From NCBI RefSeq assembly GCF_008705135.1, contig NZ_CP023694.1, positions 2,790,001 to 2,854,000 of the forward strand: a stretch of 64,000 nt of DNA, given 5' to 3'. A model generated the notes under the pieces. It had not been told where the DNA came from. It saw only the letters and a program-made list of their open reading frames with translations, and did no database searches. Source of the DNA: Streptomyces coeruleorubidus. GTDB taxonomy: Bacteria > Actinomycetota > Actinomycetes > Streptomycetales > Streptomycetaceae. Of this stretch, positions 23,809 through 33,600 are shown in pieces. A program made the position numbers and the translations under genes. The stretch's first letter is position 1; the number at the start of each line of letters is the position of its first letter.

Positions 23809-25433
23809 CCCTGCTCCCCCACCTCCGTCACGAAGGACGCGGCCGTCGCGACCGGCGCCCCCTGCCGGGTCACGTACGGCACGGTCTTGAAGTCGGCCCG
23901 CGCCGACTCCCGCCCCAGGGCGACCGTGACGTAGCCGCGCCGCCCGTTGAAGAACTTCAGGTGCGGGTTGGCGGACATGTAGGTGTCCCAGGTGGCGGGC
24001 TTGTCGGCGCCGTCCCGGCCGCTGGAGATGGACGTCGCCACGATCTCGGTGCCGAGCGTCGCGGAGTCCTGGTCGTCGAAGTCGTCCTTGATGTCGAAGG
24101 CGTACGCCGCGTGCACGTCGCCGCTGAGCACCATCAGGTTCTCGACGCCGGCGGCCTTCGCCCCGTCGAGGACGCGCCTGCGTGAGGCGCTGTAGCCGTC
24201 CCAGGCGTCCATCGACACCCGCGACGGGGTGGTGGCGTCCATGTGCCGCCGGGCGAACAGGACCTGCTGCGGCACGACGTTCCACAGCGCCCGCGAGGAG
24301 CGCCAGCCGTCGAGCAGCCACCGTTCCTGCGTCGCCCCGGTCATGGTGCGCGCCGGGTCGTCGGACTCGGGCCCGGGGACGTGCGCCTTGTCTCCGTAGG
24401 CCTGGTCGGAGCGGTACTGGCGGGTGTCGAGGACGTCGAACTGGGCGAGCCTGCCCCAGTGCAGGCGGCGGTAGAGCCGCATGTCGGGTCCGGTGGGACG
24501 CTGCGGCTGACGCAGCGGCTGGTTCTCCCAGTAGGCGCGGTAGGCGGAGGCGCGGCGCAGCAGGAACTCCTCCGGCGGGACGCTGTTCTCGGGGATGTCG
24601 TCGGCGTAGTTGTTCTCGGTCTCGTGGTCGTCCCAGGTGACGACGAAGGGGTGCGCGGCGTGCGCGGCGCTCAGGTCGGGGTCGGACTTGTAGAGGGCGT
24701 ACCGCAGGCGGTAGTCCTCCAGGGTCAGGGTCTCGCGGTTGAAGAGGTCGGGCAGCGTGCGGTCGGTGTAGTTGCGCTGGCCGCCGACCGGGTTGACGGC
24801 GTACTCGTAGAGGTAGTCGCCGAGGTGCAGGACGAGGTCGACGTCGTCGGCGGCGAGATGGGCGTACGGCGTGTAGTAGCCGTCGTGGTAGGCCTGGCAG
24901 GAGACGGCGGCGAGGGTGAGTTCCGGGACGCGGCTGCCGGGGTCGGGGGCGGTGCGGGTGCGGCCGGCCGGGCTGACCCAACGGCCCGCGCGGAAGCGGT
25001 AGTAGTAGACGCGTCCGGCGTCCAGGTGGCCCACCTCGACGTGGACGGTGTGGTGGAACTCGGGGTGCGCGGTGGCGGTGCCGCGCCGGGCGACGCGGCG
25101 GAACCGCTCGTCGTGGGCCAGCTCCCAGTGGACGGTGACGCGTTCGGCGGGCAGTCCGCTGTCGGCCTGGAAGGGGGCGGGTGCGAGACGGGTCCACAGG
25201 ATGACCGAGCCGGGCAGCGGGTCGCCGGAGGCGACGCCCAGCGTGAACGGGTTGTCGGTGATCCGCGCGGCGTCGAGTTCGGCGGCGGCCGCTACTCCGG
25301 GGGACGGCAGGTTGGTCGCGAAGGCCAGCGCGGCGGCGGCGCCGGTGGCGGTGAGGAAGCGGCGGCGGCCGATGTGCCGGGCTGCCGCGCGGAGTTCGGG
25401 GGCGTGCTGGGACGGGTGTGCTGCGGGTGTCAT
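23793..25433 (-). CDS. phoD: Secreted alkaline phosphatase/phosphodiesterase PhoD
   Basis: A 546-residue PhoD-family metallophosphoesterase acting on phosphate mono- and diesters outside the cell. The N terminus carries a Tat signal, RRRFLTATGAAAALAF, with cleavage likely near GVAAAAEL. An Fn3-like domain precedes the catalytic domain with metal-binding motifs LAAVSCQAY, LHLGDYLYEY, VVTWDDHETENNY and VLSGDVHAAYAFD. The ATG at 25433 has GGGGAGGACC just upstream. PhoD is normally induced by PhoP at low phosphate; no clear PHO box is seen here. It diverges from an SDR gene. Confidence 0.93.
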   Translation of the reverse strand: MTPAAHPSQHAPELRAAARHIGRRRFLTATGAAAALAFATNLPSPGVAAAAELDAARITDNPFTLGVASGDPLPGSVILWTRLAPAPFQADSGLPAERVTVHWELAHDERFRRVARRGTATAHPEFHHTVHVEVGHLDAGRVYYYRFRAGRWVSPAGRTRTAPDPGSRVPELTLAAVSCQAYHDGYYTPYAHLAADDVDLVLHLGDYLYEYAVNPVGGQRNYTDRTLPDLFNRETLTLEDYRLRYALYKSDPDLSAAHAAHPFVVTWDDHETENNYADDIPENSVPPEEFLLRRASAYRAYWENQPLRQPQRPTGPDMRLYRRLHWGRLAQFDVLDTRQYRSDQAYGDKAHVPGPESDDPARTMTGATQERWLLDGWRSSRALWNVVPQQVLFARRHMDATTPSRVSMDAWDGYSASRRRVLDGAKAAGVENLMVLSGDVHAAYAFDIKDDFDDQDSATLGTEIVATSISSGRDGADKPATWDTYMSANPHLKFFNGRRGYVTVALGRESARADFKTVPYVTRQGAPVATAASFVTEVGEQGLKPA

Positions 25434-25566
25434 CCGGTCCTCCCCTGACGAATGGCTCAGGGGGCATTGGAGTGGCCGGGGACGACACCTGGTTGACACG
25501 TACACAGCACTCGCGTGACGGATGGGTGAGTTCCGCATGGCGGGCCCTCCCGTACGCTGCGGGCCC

Positions 25567-26325
25567 ATGAATGCCAAGGAAAATGCGATCGCGGTGGTGA
25601 CCGGGGCGGGCTCCGGCATCGGCCGGGCGGTCGCCGTGGAACTGCTCCGCGCCGGCTGGTCGGTGGCACTGGCGGGGCGGCGCGCCGAGACGCTGGAGGA
25701 GACGGCGGCCCTGGTACCCGGGGGCGCGGCTCTCGCCGTACGGACGGACGTCTCACGGCCCGAGGACGTGACCGCCCTGTTCGCCGCCACCGTCGAGCGC
25801 TTCGGGCGGGTCGACCTGCTGTTCAACAACGCGGGCACGTTCGGGCCCGGCGGCGTGCCGGTCGAGGAGCTGCCCTACGAGGCGTGGCGGCACGTGGTGG
25901 ACACCAACCTCAACGGGGCGTTCCTGTGCGCGCAGGCGGCGTACCGGCAGATGAAGGAGCAGGAGCCGCAGGGCGGGCGGATCATCAACAACGGCTCGAT
26001 CTCGGCGCACACGCCGCGTCCGCACTCGGTGGCCTACACCGCGACCAAGCACGCGCTGACCGGCCTGACCAAATCGCTGTCGCTGGACGGGCGGCCGTAC
26101 CGCATCGCCGTCGGGCAGATCGACATCGGCAACGCGGCCACCGACATGACGGCCCGTATGCAGACGGGAGCGCTTCAGGCGAACGGCGAGACCGCCCCGG
26201 AACCGGTGATGGACGTCGCCGACGTGGCCCGCACGGTACGGCACATGGCGGAGCTGCCGCTGGAGGCGAATGTGCAGTTCGCGACCGTACTCGCCACGGC
26301 GATGCCGTACGTCGGGCGGGGCTGA
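25567..26325 (+). CDS. Short-chain dehydrogenase/reductase
   Basis: The 252-residue oxidoreductase shows classical SDR motifs: TGAGSGIG cofactor loop at residues 12-19, NNAG near residue 88, the catalytic serine in INNGSISAH, and the YTATK catalytic Tyr/Lys near residue 158. AGRR after strand 2 suggests NADP preference. The substrate cannot be inferred. The ATG at 25567 sits 133 bases from the divergent phoD start. A large hairpin structure follows the gene. Confidence 0.9.
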   Translation: MNAKENAIAVVTGAGSGIGRAVAVELLRAGWSVALAGRRAETLEETAALVPGGAALAVRTDVSRPEDVTALFAATVERFGRVDLLFNNAGTFGPGGVPVEELPYEAWRHVVDTNLNGAFLCAQAAYRQMKEQEPQGGRIINNGSISAHTPRPHSVAYTATKHALTGLTKSLSLDGRPYRIAVGQIDIGNAATDMTARMQTGALQANGETAPEPVMDVADVARTVRHMAELPLEANVQFATVLATAMPYVGRG

Positions 26326-26483
26326 CCCTCGCGGGGGCGCATTCGTCAACTCTTCAACCTGCACAAACGGAATTAGAACGTCCGCCCCATTGCGGCCGGT
26401 AGGGGCCTTATGCTCAACTCGCTTACACGAAAGCTTCACAGTTGGAGCAGGTAGCTTCCGTCGGCCACATTTCCAGGGGGGCG

Positions 26484-26569
26484 GCGGCAGTCGTTCCACG
26501 GCACCGGGTGGGGGTGGACCCCGCGCTGAACCGCGGGGTGCGCACCGGTGCGTGTGGAACGACTGCCGC
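26484..26569. ncRNA. 86-nt three-tier inverted repeat; terminator or small structured RNA
   Basis: Three nested perfect stems stack here: 16 bp (26484-26499 with 26554-26569), 7 bp (26501-26507 with 26545-26551) and 8 bp (26518-26525 with 26532-26539), closing on a six-base loop CTGAAC. The outer stem includes GCAGTCGTTCCAC. It lies between convergent SDR and aldo/keto reductase genes, so a bidirectional terminator is one reading. Thirty-one paired positions are far more than termination needs, so an independent structured RNA or a small palindromic element is possible. Confidence 0.5.
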
Positions 26570-26574
26570 TTACA

Positions 26575-27561
26575 TCACCGCCCGAGCAGCCGGTCGACCT
26601 CGGTCAGCTGAGCGCCGGTCAGTGCCCCCTTCTCCAGCGCCGCCGCGTTCTCCTCCGCCTGGGCCACCGACCGGAAGCCCGGGATGGGAATCGTGCGCGG
26701 GCTGCGCGCCCACAACCAGGCAAGGGCGCCCTGGCCGAGCGTGCGGCCCTCGCTGGTGAGGACGTCCCTGACGGCGTCGATACGGGCGAGCCACTCCGGG
26801 TCGGCGCCGGATCCGTCACCGAAACCCTGGAGCCAGGCCGGGGGCCTGCTGCGGATGTCACCGGCCTCCAGCGGCTGCCGGGCCCGGCGTTTCCCGGTGA
26901 GCAGTCCCATGGCGAGCGGGCTGCGGTTGATGCTCGCCAGGCCCGCCTCCTCGCACAGCCGGATCATCGCGGGCGCGTCCTGGAGGACGTTGAGCGTGTG
27001 CTGGACTGCGGCGCAGTGCGGCCCCTCGGCGAACACGGCGGCGCGGGCCGGGTCGTCGGTGCTCCACGCGTAGGCCCGTATCAGTCCCTCGCGGACCAGC
27101 TCCTCGCACGCGTCCCGGAGCAGGGCGGCCTGCTCGGGGTCCGCATCGGAGAGATGGAACTGGTAGAGATCGACGTAGTCGGTGCCGAGCCGGTCCAGGG
27201 ACGCGGTCAGGGCGCGGCGCAGGTGGGCCGGGGAGGCGTCGCCGCCGGTGCGGGTCCGGGTGGCCTCGTCGAACACGTTGCCCCACTTGGTGGCGACGAC
27301 GACATCGGCCCTGCGCTTGCCGAGGGCCCGGCCCAGCACGCGTTCACTGTGTCCGGCCCCGTAGGTGTCGGCGGTGTCGAAGAAGGTGACGCCCAGGTCG
27401 AGGGCGCGCCGCACCGCCCGCCCGGACTCCTCGTCGTCGACCTTGCCCCAGCCGAGCGGCTGCCCGTCCGTGTCCTGCCATTCCCCGCCGATCGCCCAGC
27501 AGCCGAAGCCGAGGGCGCTCACCTCGATGCCGCTGCGTCCCAGCGTCCGTGTGGTTTCCAT
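26575..27561 (-). CDS. Aldo/keto reductase
   Basis: A 328-residue NADPH-dependent TIM-barrel reductase of the AKR family. Recognisable elements are the N-terminal METTRTLGRSGIEVSALGFGCWAIGG, the catalytic Asp and Tyr in FFDTADTYGAGHSE near residues 60-70, the Lys in VVVATKWG, and the histidine in LYQFHLSD. The C-terminal IPIPGFRSVAQAEENAAAL binds the NADP phosphate. The ATG at 27561 begins the family-like sequence; the frame extends 13 codons upstream without matching residues. No operon partner is evident and the substrate is unknown. Confidence 0.9.
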   Translation of the reverse strand: METTRTLGRSGIEVSALGFGCWAIGGEWQDTDGQPLGWGKVDDEESGRAVRRALDLGVTFFDTADTYGAGHSERVLGRALGKRRADVVVATKWGNVFDEATRTRTGGDASPAHLRRALTASLDRLGTDYVDLYQFHLSDADPEQAALLRDACEELVREGLIRAYAWSTDDPARAAVFAEGPHCAAVQHTLNVLQDAPAMIRLCEEAGLASINRSPLAMGLLTGKRRARQPLEAGDIRSRPPAWLQGFGDGSGADPEWLARIDAVRDVLTSEGRTLGQGALAWLWARSPRTIPIPGFRSVAQAEENAAALEKGALTGAQLTEVDRLLGR

Positions 27562-27621
27562 GCCCGGGGATGCTAGGAGTTGGAGCGCACGCGAAGGCAA
27601 GGCCCTGCCTAGTGCGGTTTT

Positions 27622-27948
27622 TCAGGCCTGACCGGTCTCGAAGCGGGAGATCCGGCCGTCGTCGTCCACGGTGAAGCTCCACCGGGTGCGCATCTCGCCC
27701 CAGGTGTCGTTGTTGTAGCGGGCGATGAGGGCGCGGCCGCCGTTGGACTCGTTGTCGACCTCCAGGTGGCCGTGGGAGGAGAAGATCTCCCGGTCCACCC
27801 AGTCGGCGAGGTCGCGGTCGGAGCCGTCGTCCGCCATGGTCGCGCCGGGCGCGAGGAGCGCCATGAAGGCCTCGCGGTCGTGGTTGTTCACGGCGGTCAC
27901 GAAGGCGCGGACGGCCGGATCGCTGAGGCGTGTGGTCTGAATCGTCAT
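27622..27948 (-). CDS. NTF2-like (SnoaL-like) family protein
   Basis: A 108-residue soluble protein with the NTF2-like cone fold pattern: an N-terminal helix (SDPAVRAFVTAVNNHDREAFMALLAPGATM) followed by a curved sheet ending WSFTVDDDGRISRFETGQA. The family includes small isomerases, hydrolases and ligand-binding proteins, but no catalytic pair can be fixed here. It lies upstream of the aldo/keto reductase on the same strand with a 60-base gap and diverges from the DoxX gene. Confidence 0.8.
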   Translation of the reverse strand: MTIQTTRLSDPAVRAFVTAVNNHDREAFMALLAPGATMADDGSDRDLADWVDREIFSSHGHLEVDNESNGGRALIARYNNDTWGEMRTRWSFTVDDDGRISRFETGQA

Positions 27949-28096
27949 GCCGGTCAGCCTCGTACCGGCCGCCCCGCCACGCCACCCGTGCCACCCGAAC
28001 GGCGTCCCGGGCGGGTCCGGGGGGTGTCAGGGGTGCGACGGTGGAAAGGCGACGGGGAGTGTCCTTCTGTTCCTGCTGTCTGCTCCGGGAGACGAC

Positions 28097-28654
28097 GTGA
28101 GGCGTTACGACCGACGTGATCTGGGCCTGCTGCTGCTTCGGCTGGGGACGGGCGGTGTGCTGGCCGCGCACGGCACGCAGAAGCTGTTCGGCTGGTTCGG
28201 CGGGCACGGCATCGAGGGGACCGGCCAGTTCATGGAGTCCGTCGGCTACGTCCCCGGCAGGACGAGCGCGACGGCGGCGGGCCTCGCCGAGACCGGCGGC
28301 GGCGCGCTGCTGGCCCTGGGCCTCGCCACACCGGCGGCCGGTGCCGCGGCGGCCGGTGCGATGGCCGGTGCGGCAGCCGTGCACACGCCGAACGGCTTCT
28401 TCAACCAGGGCGGCGGCTACGAGTACGCGGCGACGCTGGGCCTCACGGCCGCCGGCCTGGCCGTCACCGGCCCGGGAAGGCTCTCCCTGGACCACGCGCT
28501 CGGGCACGCGGTGAACCGGGGCTGGATGATTCCGGCGGCGTTCGCGGCGACGGCGGCGGGGACGGCCCTGGTCGTGGGGGCGCGTGCCCGGCGGCTGCGG
28601 AGGGCGAAGGAGGGCGAGCAGGACCCGCTGTTCGAAGAGGAGTTCATGGAGTAG
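28097..28654 (+). CDS. DoxX family membrane protein
   Basis: The 185-residue membrane protein has four hydrophobic segments and the DoxX signature: LLLLRLGTGGVLAAHGTQKLFGWFGG at the N terminus, and later HTPNGFFNQGGGYEYAATLG. DoxX proteins form membrane oxidoreductase complexes linked to thiosulfate oxidation or oxidative-stress protection, but most actinobacterial members are uncharacterised. The GTG at 28097 is preferred because GGGAG lies six bases upstream. The C terminus is charged and cytoplasmic (RARRLRRAKEGEQDPLFEEEF). Confidence 0.85.
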   Translation: MRRYDRRDLGLLLLRLGTGGVLAAHGTQKLFGWFGGHGIEGTGQFMESVGYVPGRTSATAAGLAETGGGALLALGLATPAAGAAAAGAMAGAAAVHTPNGFFNQGGGYEYAATLGLTAAGLAVTGPGRLSLDHALGHAVNRGWMIPAAFAATAAGTALVVGARARRLRRAKEGEQDPLFEEEFME

Positions 28655-28698
28655 CAGCGGTAGGGGCACTGTCAGACCCTCGTGGCAGGCTGCCGCCC

Positions 28699-29067
28699 AT
28701 GAGTGATCACACGCCGCCCGTGCCCGACCTGTGGGCCACCATCGACACCCTGTCCGAGTGGCTCGACACCCACCGCCCGGTCGAGGGCCGCGAGGGCGTG
28801 CTGCTGCGCATCCTGAAACTGTCCGAGGAGGTCGGCGAGGTCGCCGAGGCGGTGATCGGCGCGACCGGCCAGAACCCGCGCAAGGGCGTGACACACACCT
28901 GGGACGACGTGCAGGCGGAACTGTGCGATGTCGTCATCACGGCACTGATGGCACTGCGGTCCCTGACGCCGGAGGCGCGGGAGGTCTTCGCCGGGCACCT
29001 GGAGCGGGTGACACGCCGGTCCACGGCACTGCCGGCACAAGCGGAGGTTCCGCGCCCGTCGCTCTGA
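28699..29067 (+). CDS. MazG-like nucleotide pyrophosphohydrolase
   Basis: A 122-residue all-alpha NTP-PPase of the MazG-like family. The metal-binding EExxE motif is seen in LKLSEEVGEVAEAVIGATG near residue 42, and the second acidic motif in DVQAELCDVVITALMAL near residue 77. Such enzymes hydrolyse non-canonical or excess NTPs to NMP and pyrophosphate. It follows the DoxX gene by 44 bases on the same strand and may be co-transcribed. Confidence 0.87.
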   Translation: MSDHTPPVPDLWATIDTLSEWLDTHRPVEGREGVLLRILKLSEEVGEVAEAVIGATGQNPRKGVTHTWDDVQAELCDVVITALMALRSLTPEAREVFAGHLERVTRRSTALPAQAEVPRPSL

Positions 29068-29171
29068 TCATCGAATAACGCACAAGCGCCCGTTCACCTT
29101 TCCCCCTCGGGTTACGCTGCGGTGAAAAGCACCGAGCGGCCGACCCTGGCCCAACCAGGTTGAGGAGTCCG

Positions 29172-30695
29172 GTGACGGGGGTGGAGTGGCGGTTTCGTGC
29201 CGTGGTGGTCGCGCACGCCGTGTCGGCGTACGGGACCTACCTGAATCTCATCGCGCTGAGCCTGTTCTCGTACGAGGTCACGGGCACCGCCCTGGGCGTG
29301 GGCGTCGTGATGGCCGTACGGCTGCTGTCCGGTGTCACGGCGGGCCTCGCCGCCGGGGCGCTGACCGCCAGGTTCACGCGCCGGACCGTCATGGTGGTCA
29401 CGGACCTCGCCCAGACCCTCGCCATGGTCGTGCTCGCGCTCCGGGCGTCGGACACGCCGCTGTGGGTGCTGCTCGGGGCGGTGGTCGTGCTGGGCGCGGG
29501 CAACACCTTCTTCAACGTCGCCCTGCGCAGCGCGGTGCCCGTCATGGTCGGGCAGGACGACCGCGCCCGGGCGAACGGCGTACTGGTCACGGCCCGTTCG
29601 GTCGCCACGGTGCTGGGTTTCGCGTCGGCCGCGCCGGTCATCGCCCTCGGCGGTTTCGGTGTCGCCTTCGCCGTGAACGCCGCGAGCTTCGCGGTGTCGG
29701 CCGCGGCCGTACTGGTGCTCCGGCCGCGCACGGACGACCAACCGTGTGACGAGTCCGGGGAGGAGCGGGCCGGCGCCGGGTCCTCGCCGGCGGGTGGCAA
29801 GCGGCCGCGGCTCCGTGTGGCGGGCCTCGCCGGAGCGTTGCTCGGCATGATCGCGCTGCGGGGGCTCGACGCGCTGGCGTCCGCCTCGCACAACGTCGCG
29901 CTGCCGCTGGCGGCGCACGCGGCCGAGCCGTCCGATCCGGCGGTGTTCATGACCCGGTTCTGGTCGGCGTGGGCCGTGGGCACCCTGCTCGCCCACCAGG
30001 TCCTCAAACGCCGGTCCCACGGGGCGTCCTGGGGCGAGCGTGCCTTCGCGGTGGGCACCTGCGCGATGTCGTTCTGTTTCGTGGCGGCGTTCACCGGGCT
30101 GCCCGCCCCGGCCCTGATGGCGGCGGCCGTGGCGGCGGGGTTCGCGGACGGCTGGACCGAGATCGTCTACACCTCGCGCCTCCAGGCGGCCCCCGACCGG
30201 CAGCGCGGCCGCCTGTTCGGCCTGTCCGCCACCGCCGAGCAGTCCGGATTCGCCCTCGGCACGATGGCCGCGGCCGCCGCCCTGGAGGTGCTGCCCGCAC
30301 TGACCGTCGTGGGCGCCTTCCACGGGGCGGCGGTGTGCGGGGCGCTGGCGCTGCTGCTGTTCGCGGGGGGACGGCGGTGGATGGGCCGGCCGGGCCAGGG
30401 CGACGGCGACACGCACTCGCACTCGCACGCCGACGACGGCCGCCCGCCCATCAGCGAGAGCCGTCCGTCCGTCGGGGAGGACCACCCGTCCACCGGCGAC
30501 AACCGTCCACCTACCGGCGAGAACCACCCATCCCTCGGCGAGAACCACCCGTCCACCGGCGACAACCGCCCACCCACCGGCCACAACCGCCCACCCACCG
30601 GCGAGGACCACTCACACCCCCCGCCGGCCGGCGAAGAAAAGGGAGAGCACGCGCATGGAACGTCCACGGGGGCAAGCCAGTTGCCGGGGCCCTGA
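29172..30695 (+). CDS. MFS exporter coupled to the hybrid synthase
   Basis: The 507-residue major facilitator has about 12 helices, a motif-A-like RFTRRTVMVV after helix 2, and a GNTFFNVALRSAVPVMV segment as in MFS drug exporters. The GTG at 29172 has GAGGAG five bases upstream and is preferred to the TTG at 29160. After the last helix comes a roughly 100-residue hydrophilic tail with His-rich and heptapeptide repeats, unusual for this family. The gene's last 41 bases overlap the start of the 3545-residue synthase, so co-expression is certain if both are translated. Export of, or immunity to, the synthase product is the likely role. Confidence 0.87.
   Translation: MTGVEWRFRAVVVAHAVSAYGTYLNLIALSLFSYEVTGTALGVGVVMAVRLLSGVTAGLAAGALTARFTRRTVMVVTDLAQTLAMVVLALRASDTPLWVLLGAVVVLGAGNTFFNVALRSAVPVMVGQDDRARANGVLVTARSVATVLGFASAAPVIALGGFGVAFAVNAASFAVSAAAVLVLRPRTDDQPCDESGEERAGAGSSPAGGKRPRLRVAGLAGALLGMIALRGLDALASASHNVALPLAAHAAEPSDPAVFMTRFWSAWAVGTLLAHQVLKRRSHGASWGERAFAVGTCAMSFCFVAAFTGLPAPALMAAAVAAGFADGWTEIVYTSRLQAAPDRQRGRLFGLSATAEQSGFALGTMAAAAALEVLPALTVVGAFHGAAVCGALALLLFAGGRRWMGRPGQGDGDTHSHSHADDGRPPISESRPSVGEDHPSTGDNRPPTGENHPSLGENHPSTGDNRPPTGHNRPPTGEDHSHPPPAGEEKGEHAHGTSTGASQLPGP
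30474..30620 (+). repeat. Seven 21-nt repeats encoding heptapeptides in the exporter tail
   Basis: Seven consecutive 21-base units encode GEDHPST, GDNRPPT, GENHPSL, GENHPST, GDNRPPT, GHNRPPT and GEDHSHP. All keep G at position 1, and six of the seven keep P at position 5. The array is in frame and lies in the cytoplasmic tail of the MFS exporter. Confidence 0.9.
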
Positions 30696-33600
30696 GCCCG
30701 AACGCGCGGAGGGTGATCCGGTCGACGCCGTGCGGGCACTGCTGGGCGCCGCCCGGGCCGCTTCCGGCGGAGCCGTCGTCACCGTCGCCGCCGACGGCAC
30801 GACGAGCTCACGGTCGTATCCCGAACTGCTGGACGCGGCACGCCGTATGCTCACCGGCCTGCGGGCGCACGGACTGCGGCGCGGCGACACGGTGGTGCTG
30901 TGCGGGCTGCCACTGGCCGAGTTCTTCCCCGCCTTCTGGGCGTGTGTCCTCGGCGGTGCCTTACCCGTGGCCATCGCCGAGCATCCCGCGCCGGGCTCCC
31001 CGGCCTTCGAACGCTTGCGGCAGGCCTGCGCGTTGCTCGGCGGGCCGCTGGTCCTGACCGACGCACCCGGCGCGGCGGCCCTCGCCCACGCCACGCCCGC
31101 ACCGCGCGTCGCCCTCGCCGCCGCCTGCCTGGACGCACCGCCCGCGGACGGCCACGACGACCTCGTCGAGCCGGACCCCTCCGACACGGCCCTGCTGATG
31201 CTGTCCTCCGGCAGCACCGGCGTCCCGAAGGCCGCCCGGCTGACGCACGCCGGGCTCGCGGACTTCGCGGCGAGCAGCAGGCGGATCCTCGACGTCCGCC
31301 CGGACGACACGATGGTGAACTGGCTGCCCGTCGACCACAGCGGCGCCTTCCTGCTCTACCACCTGCTCGCGGTCTTCACCGGCTGCACCAACGTCCACGC
31401 GCCCACCGAGCGGGTGCTCGCCGACCCGCTGCGCTGGCTCGACCTCCTCCACGAACACCGGGCGCAGCACGGCTGGGCACCGACCTTCGCCTACCGGCTG
31501 GTCGCGGACGCGCTCGCCGAGCGGGCCGACCGCTCCTGGGACCTGAGCGGCCTCAAGTCGCTGGTGTGCGGGGGCGAGCGGGTCGTGCTGCCGGTGCTGC
31601 GCCGTTTCCTCGACGCGACGGCCCCGTACGGGGTGCGCGAGGAGCACATCGCCCCGGTGTGGGGCATGGCAGAGACGGTCACGGCCGTCACCTACGGCCG
31701 GCTGGACCGGCCGGGCACCGTGCACCGCCTGCTCAAGAACAGCCTGGGCGGCGACCTGGTCCGAGCCGGTGAGGACACCCCGGACGCCGAGTGCGTCACC
31801 TTCGTCGCCTGCGGCTCGCCCGCGCACGGCGTCACCCTGCGCGTCGTCGACGACCGGGGCGAGCTCGCCCCGCCGGGCCGCATCGGCAGGCTCCAGGTCC
31901 ACTCGGCCAACCGGCTCACCCCGGGCTACGTGAACAACCCCGAGGCGGACGCCGCCGCCTACCCCGCCGGACGCGACTGGCTCGACACCGGTGACCTGGC
32001 GTTCCTCTACGGCGGCCAGGTCGTCATCACGGGCCGCCGCAAGGACGTGATCATCCTCAACGGCCACAACGTCTACTGCCACGAGGTGGAGGAGACCGCC
32101 ACCGCCGTCGACGGCGTCCGGCAGGGCGAGGTCGCCGCCTGCGGCATCCCGCACCCGGAGCGGGGCACGGAGGAACTCGCCGTGTTCTTCGTCAGCCGCG
32201 GCACCGCCGAGGACCCGCGGATCGCCACCGAGGTGAAGGCGGCGCTGTTCACCCGTCTCCGGCTCACCGCCGCGTACGTCCTGCCCGTCCCGGCGGGCGA
32301 GTTCCCTCGGACGCCGGCGGGCAAGGTGCGCCGCGCGGAACTCCAGAGCCGCCTGGTCGCCGGTGGCTTCGACGCCGCCCCGGCTCCGGCGCCGTCCGCC
32401 CCGGCGGACGCGGACGCCGTGACCCGGGCCGTCAGGGAGGAACTGAGCGCCGAGCTGGGCCGCCCGGCCGACGCGGACGTGCCGTTCTACGAACTCGGCC
32501 TGACGTCCGTCCTGCTGGTGCGCCTGGGGAACCGGCTGGCGGAACGCCTCGGGGTGCCGGTCGCCCAGACCGCGTTCTTCGAGCACCCGACGGCCACGGC
32601 ACTCGCGGCACACCTCGCGAGCGGACCGGCGGCCGGGACGGCGACCCGGACCGGGGCCGAGACGGTGACCGACGAGGGCACCTCTCCCACGGACTCCCCC
32701 GAGCGCCGCGTCGCCGTCATCGGGCTGTCGCTGCGCTTCCCCGGGGCGAACTCGGTCGAGGAGTTCTGGGCGAATCTGCGGGGCGGCGTCGACAGCGTCC
32801 GGGTCTTCGGTGAGCGGGAGCTCGCGGCGGCGGGCCTGTCGCCGGAGCAGCGCCGCGCGCCCGGCCTCGTGCCCGCCGCCGGGATCCTCGACGGCGTCGA
32901 GGAGTTCGACGCGGACTTCTTCGGGATGAGCCCTAAGGAGGCCGGGCTGACGCATCCCGCGCACCGGCTGTTCCTGGAGTGCTGCCACCAGGCCCTGGAG
33001 GACGGCGGCCACGCGGCGACCGCGCCCGGCGTCCGGGTGGGGGTGTTCGCCGGCTCGGGCATGAACCTCTACGACCACCAGCAGCAGCCCGCGACCGGCT
33101 CACCGTACGACCCGTCGGACCCGGCCGCCGGCATGCAGTCGGCCATCGGTCAGGAGCCGGACTTCCTCGCCACCCGCGTCGCCTACCGGCTCGGCCTCAC
33201 CGGCCCGGCGATCGGTGTGCAGACGGCCTGTTCCACCTCCCTGGTCGCGGTGCACCTCGCGGTCCAGGCGCTGCTCACCGGGGAGACGGACCTGGCGCTG
33301 GCGGGCGCGGCGGCCGTGCACCTGCCGCAGGAGACCGGCTATCACAGCCACCCCGGGTCGATCCTGTCCCCCACCGGACGCTGCCGCGCCTTCGACGCGG
33401 AGGCCGACGGCACCGTCGGCGGCAACGGCGTGGCCGCCGTCCTGCTCAAGCGTCTCGACCGGGCGCTGGCCGACGGCGACACCGTGCACGCGGTGATCCT
33501 GGGCTCCGCGGTCAACAACGACGGCGCCGCCAAGGTCGGCTTCAGCGCGCCCGGTGTCGAGGGACAGGCCGAGGTCGTACGTCAGGCCCTGCGCAGGGCG

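Noticed and set aside
25434..25566. A PHO box for phoD in the divergent region
   Set aside because: ACTCACC and CGTCACG at 11-base spacing on the minus strand match GTTCACC only partly; not enough to call a PhoP site by eye.
25522..25566. Earlier ATG at 25522 for the SDR gene
   Set aside because: The added 15 residues precede the canonical SDR N terminus and would overlap the likely promoter; 25567 gives the usual distance to TGAGSGIG.
26410..26454. A 14-residue ORF (MLNSLTRKLHSWSR) upstream of the large hairpin, as a possible leader peptide
   Set aside because: No ribosome-binding site of note, no downstream gene on the plus strand for it to regulate, and no repeated codons typical of attenuators.
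30961..33078. A 705-residue minus-strand frame inside the synthase
   Set aside because: Shadow of the PKS/NRPS coding strand with no family motifs.
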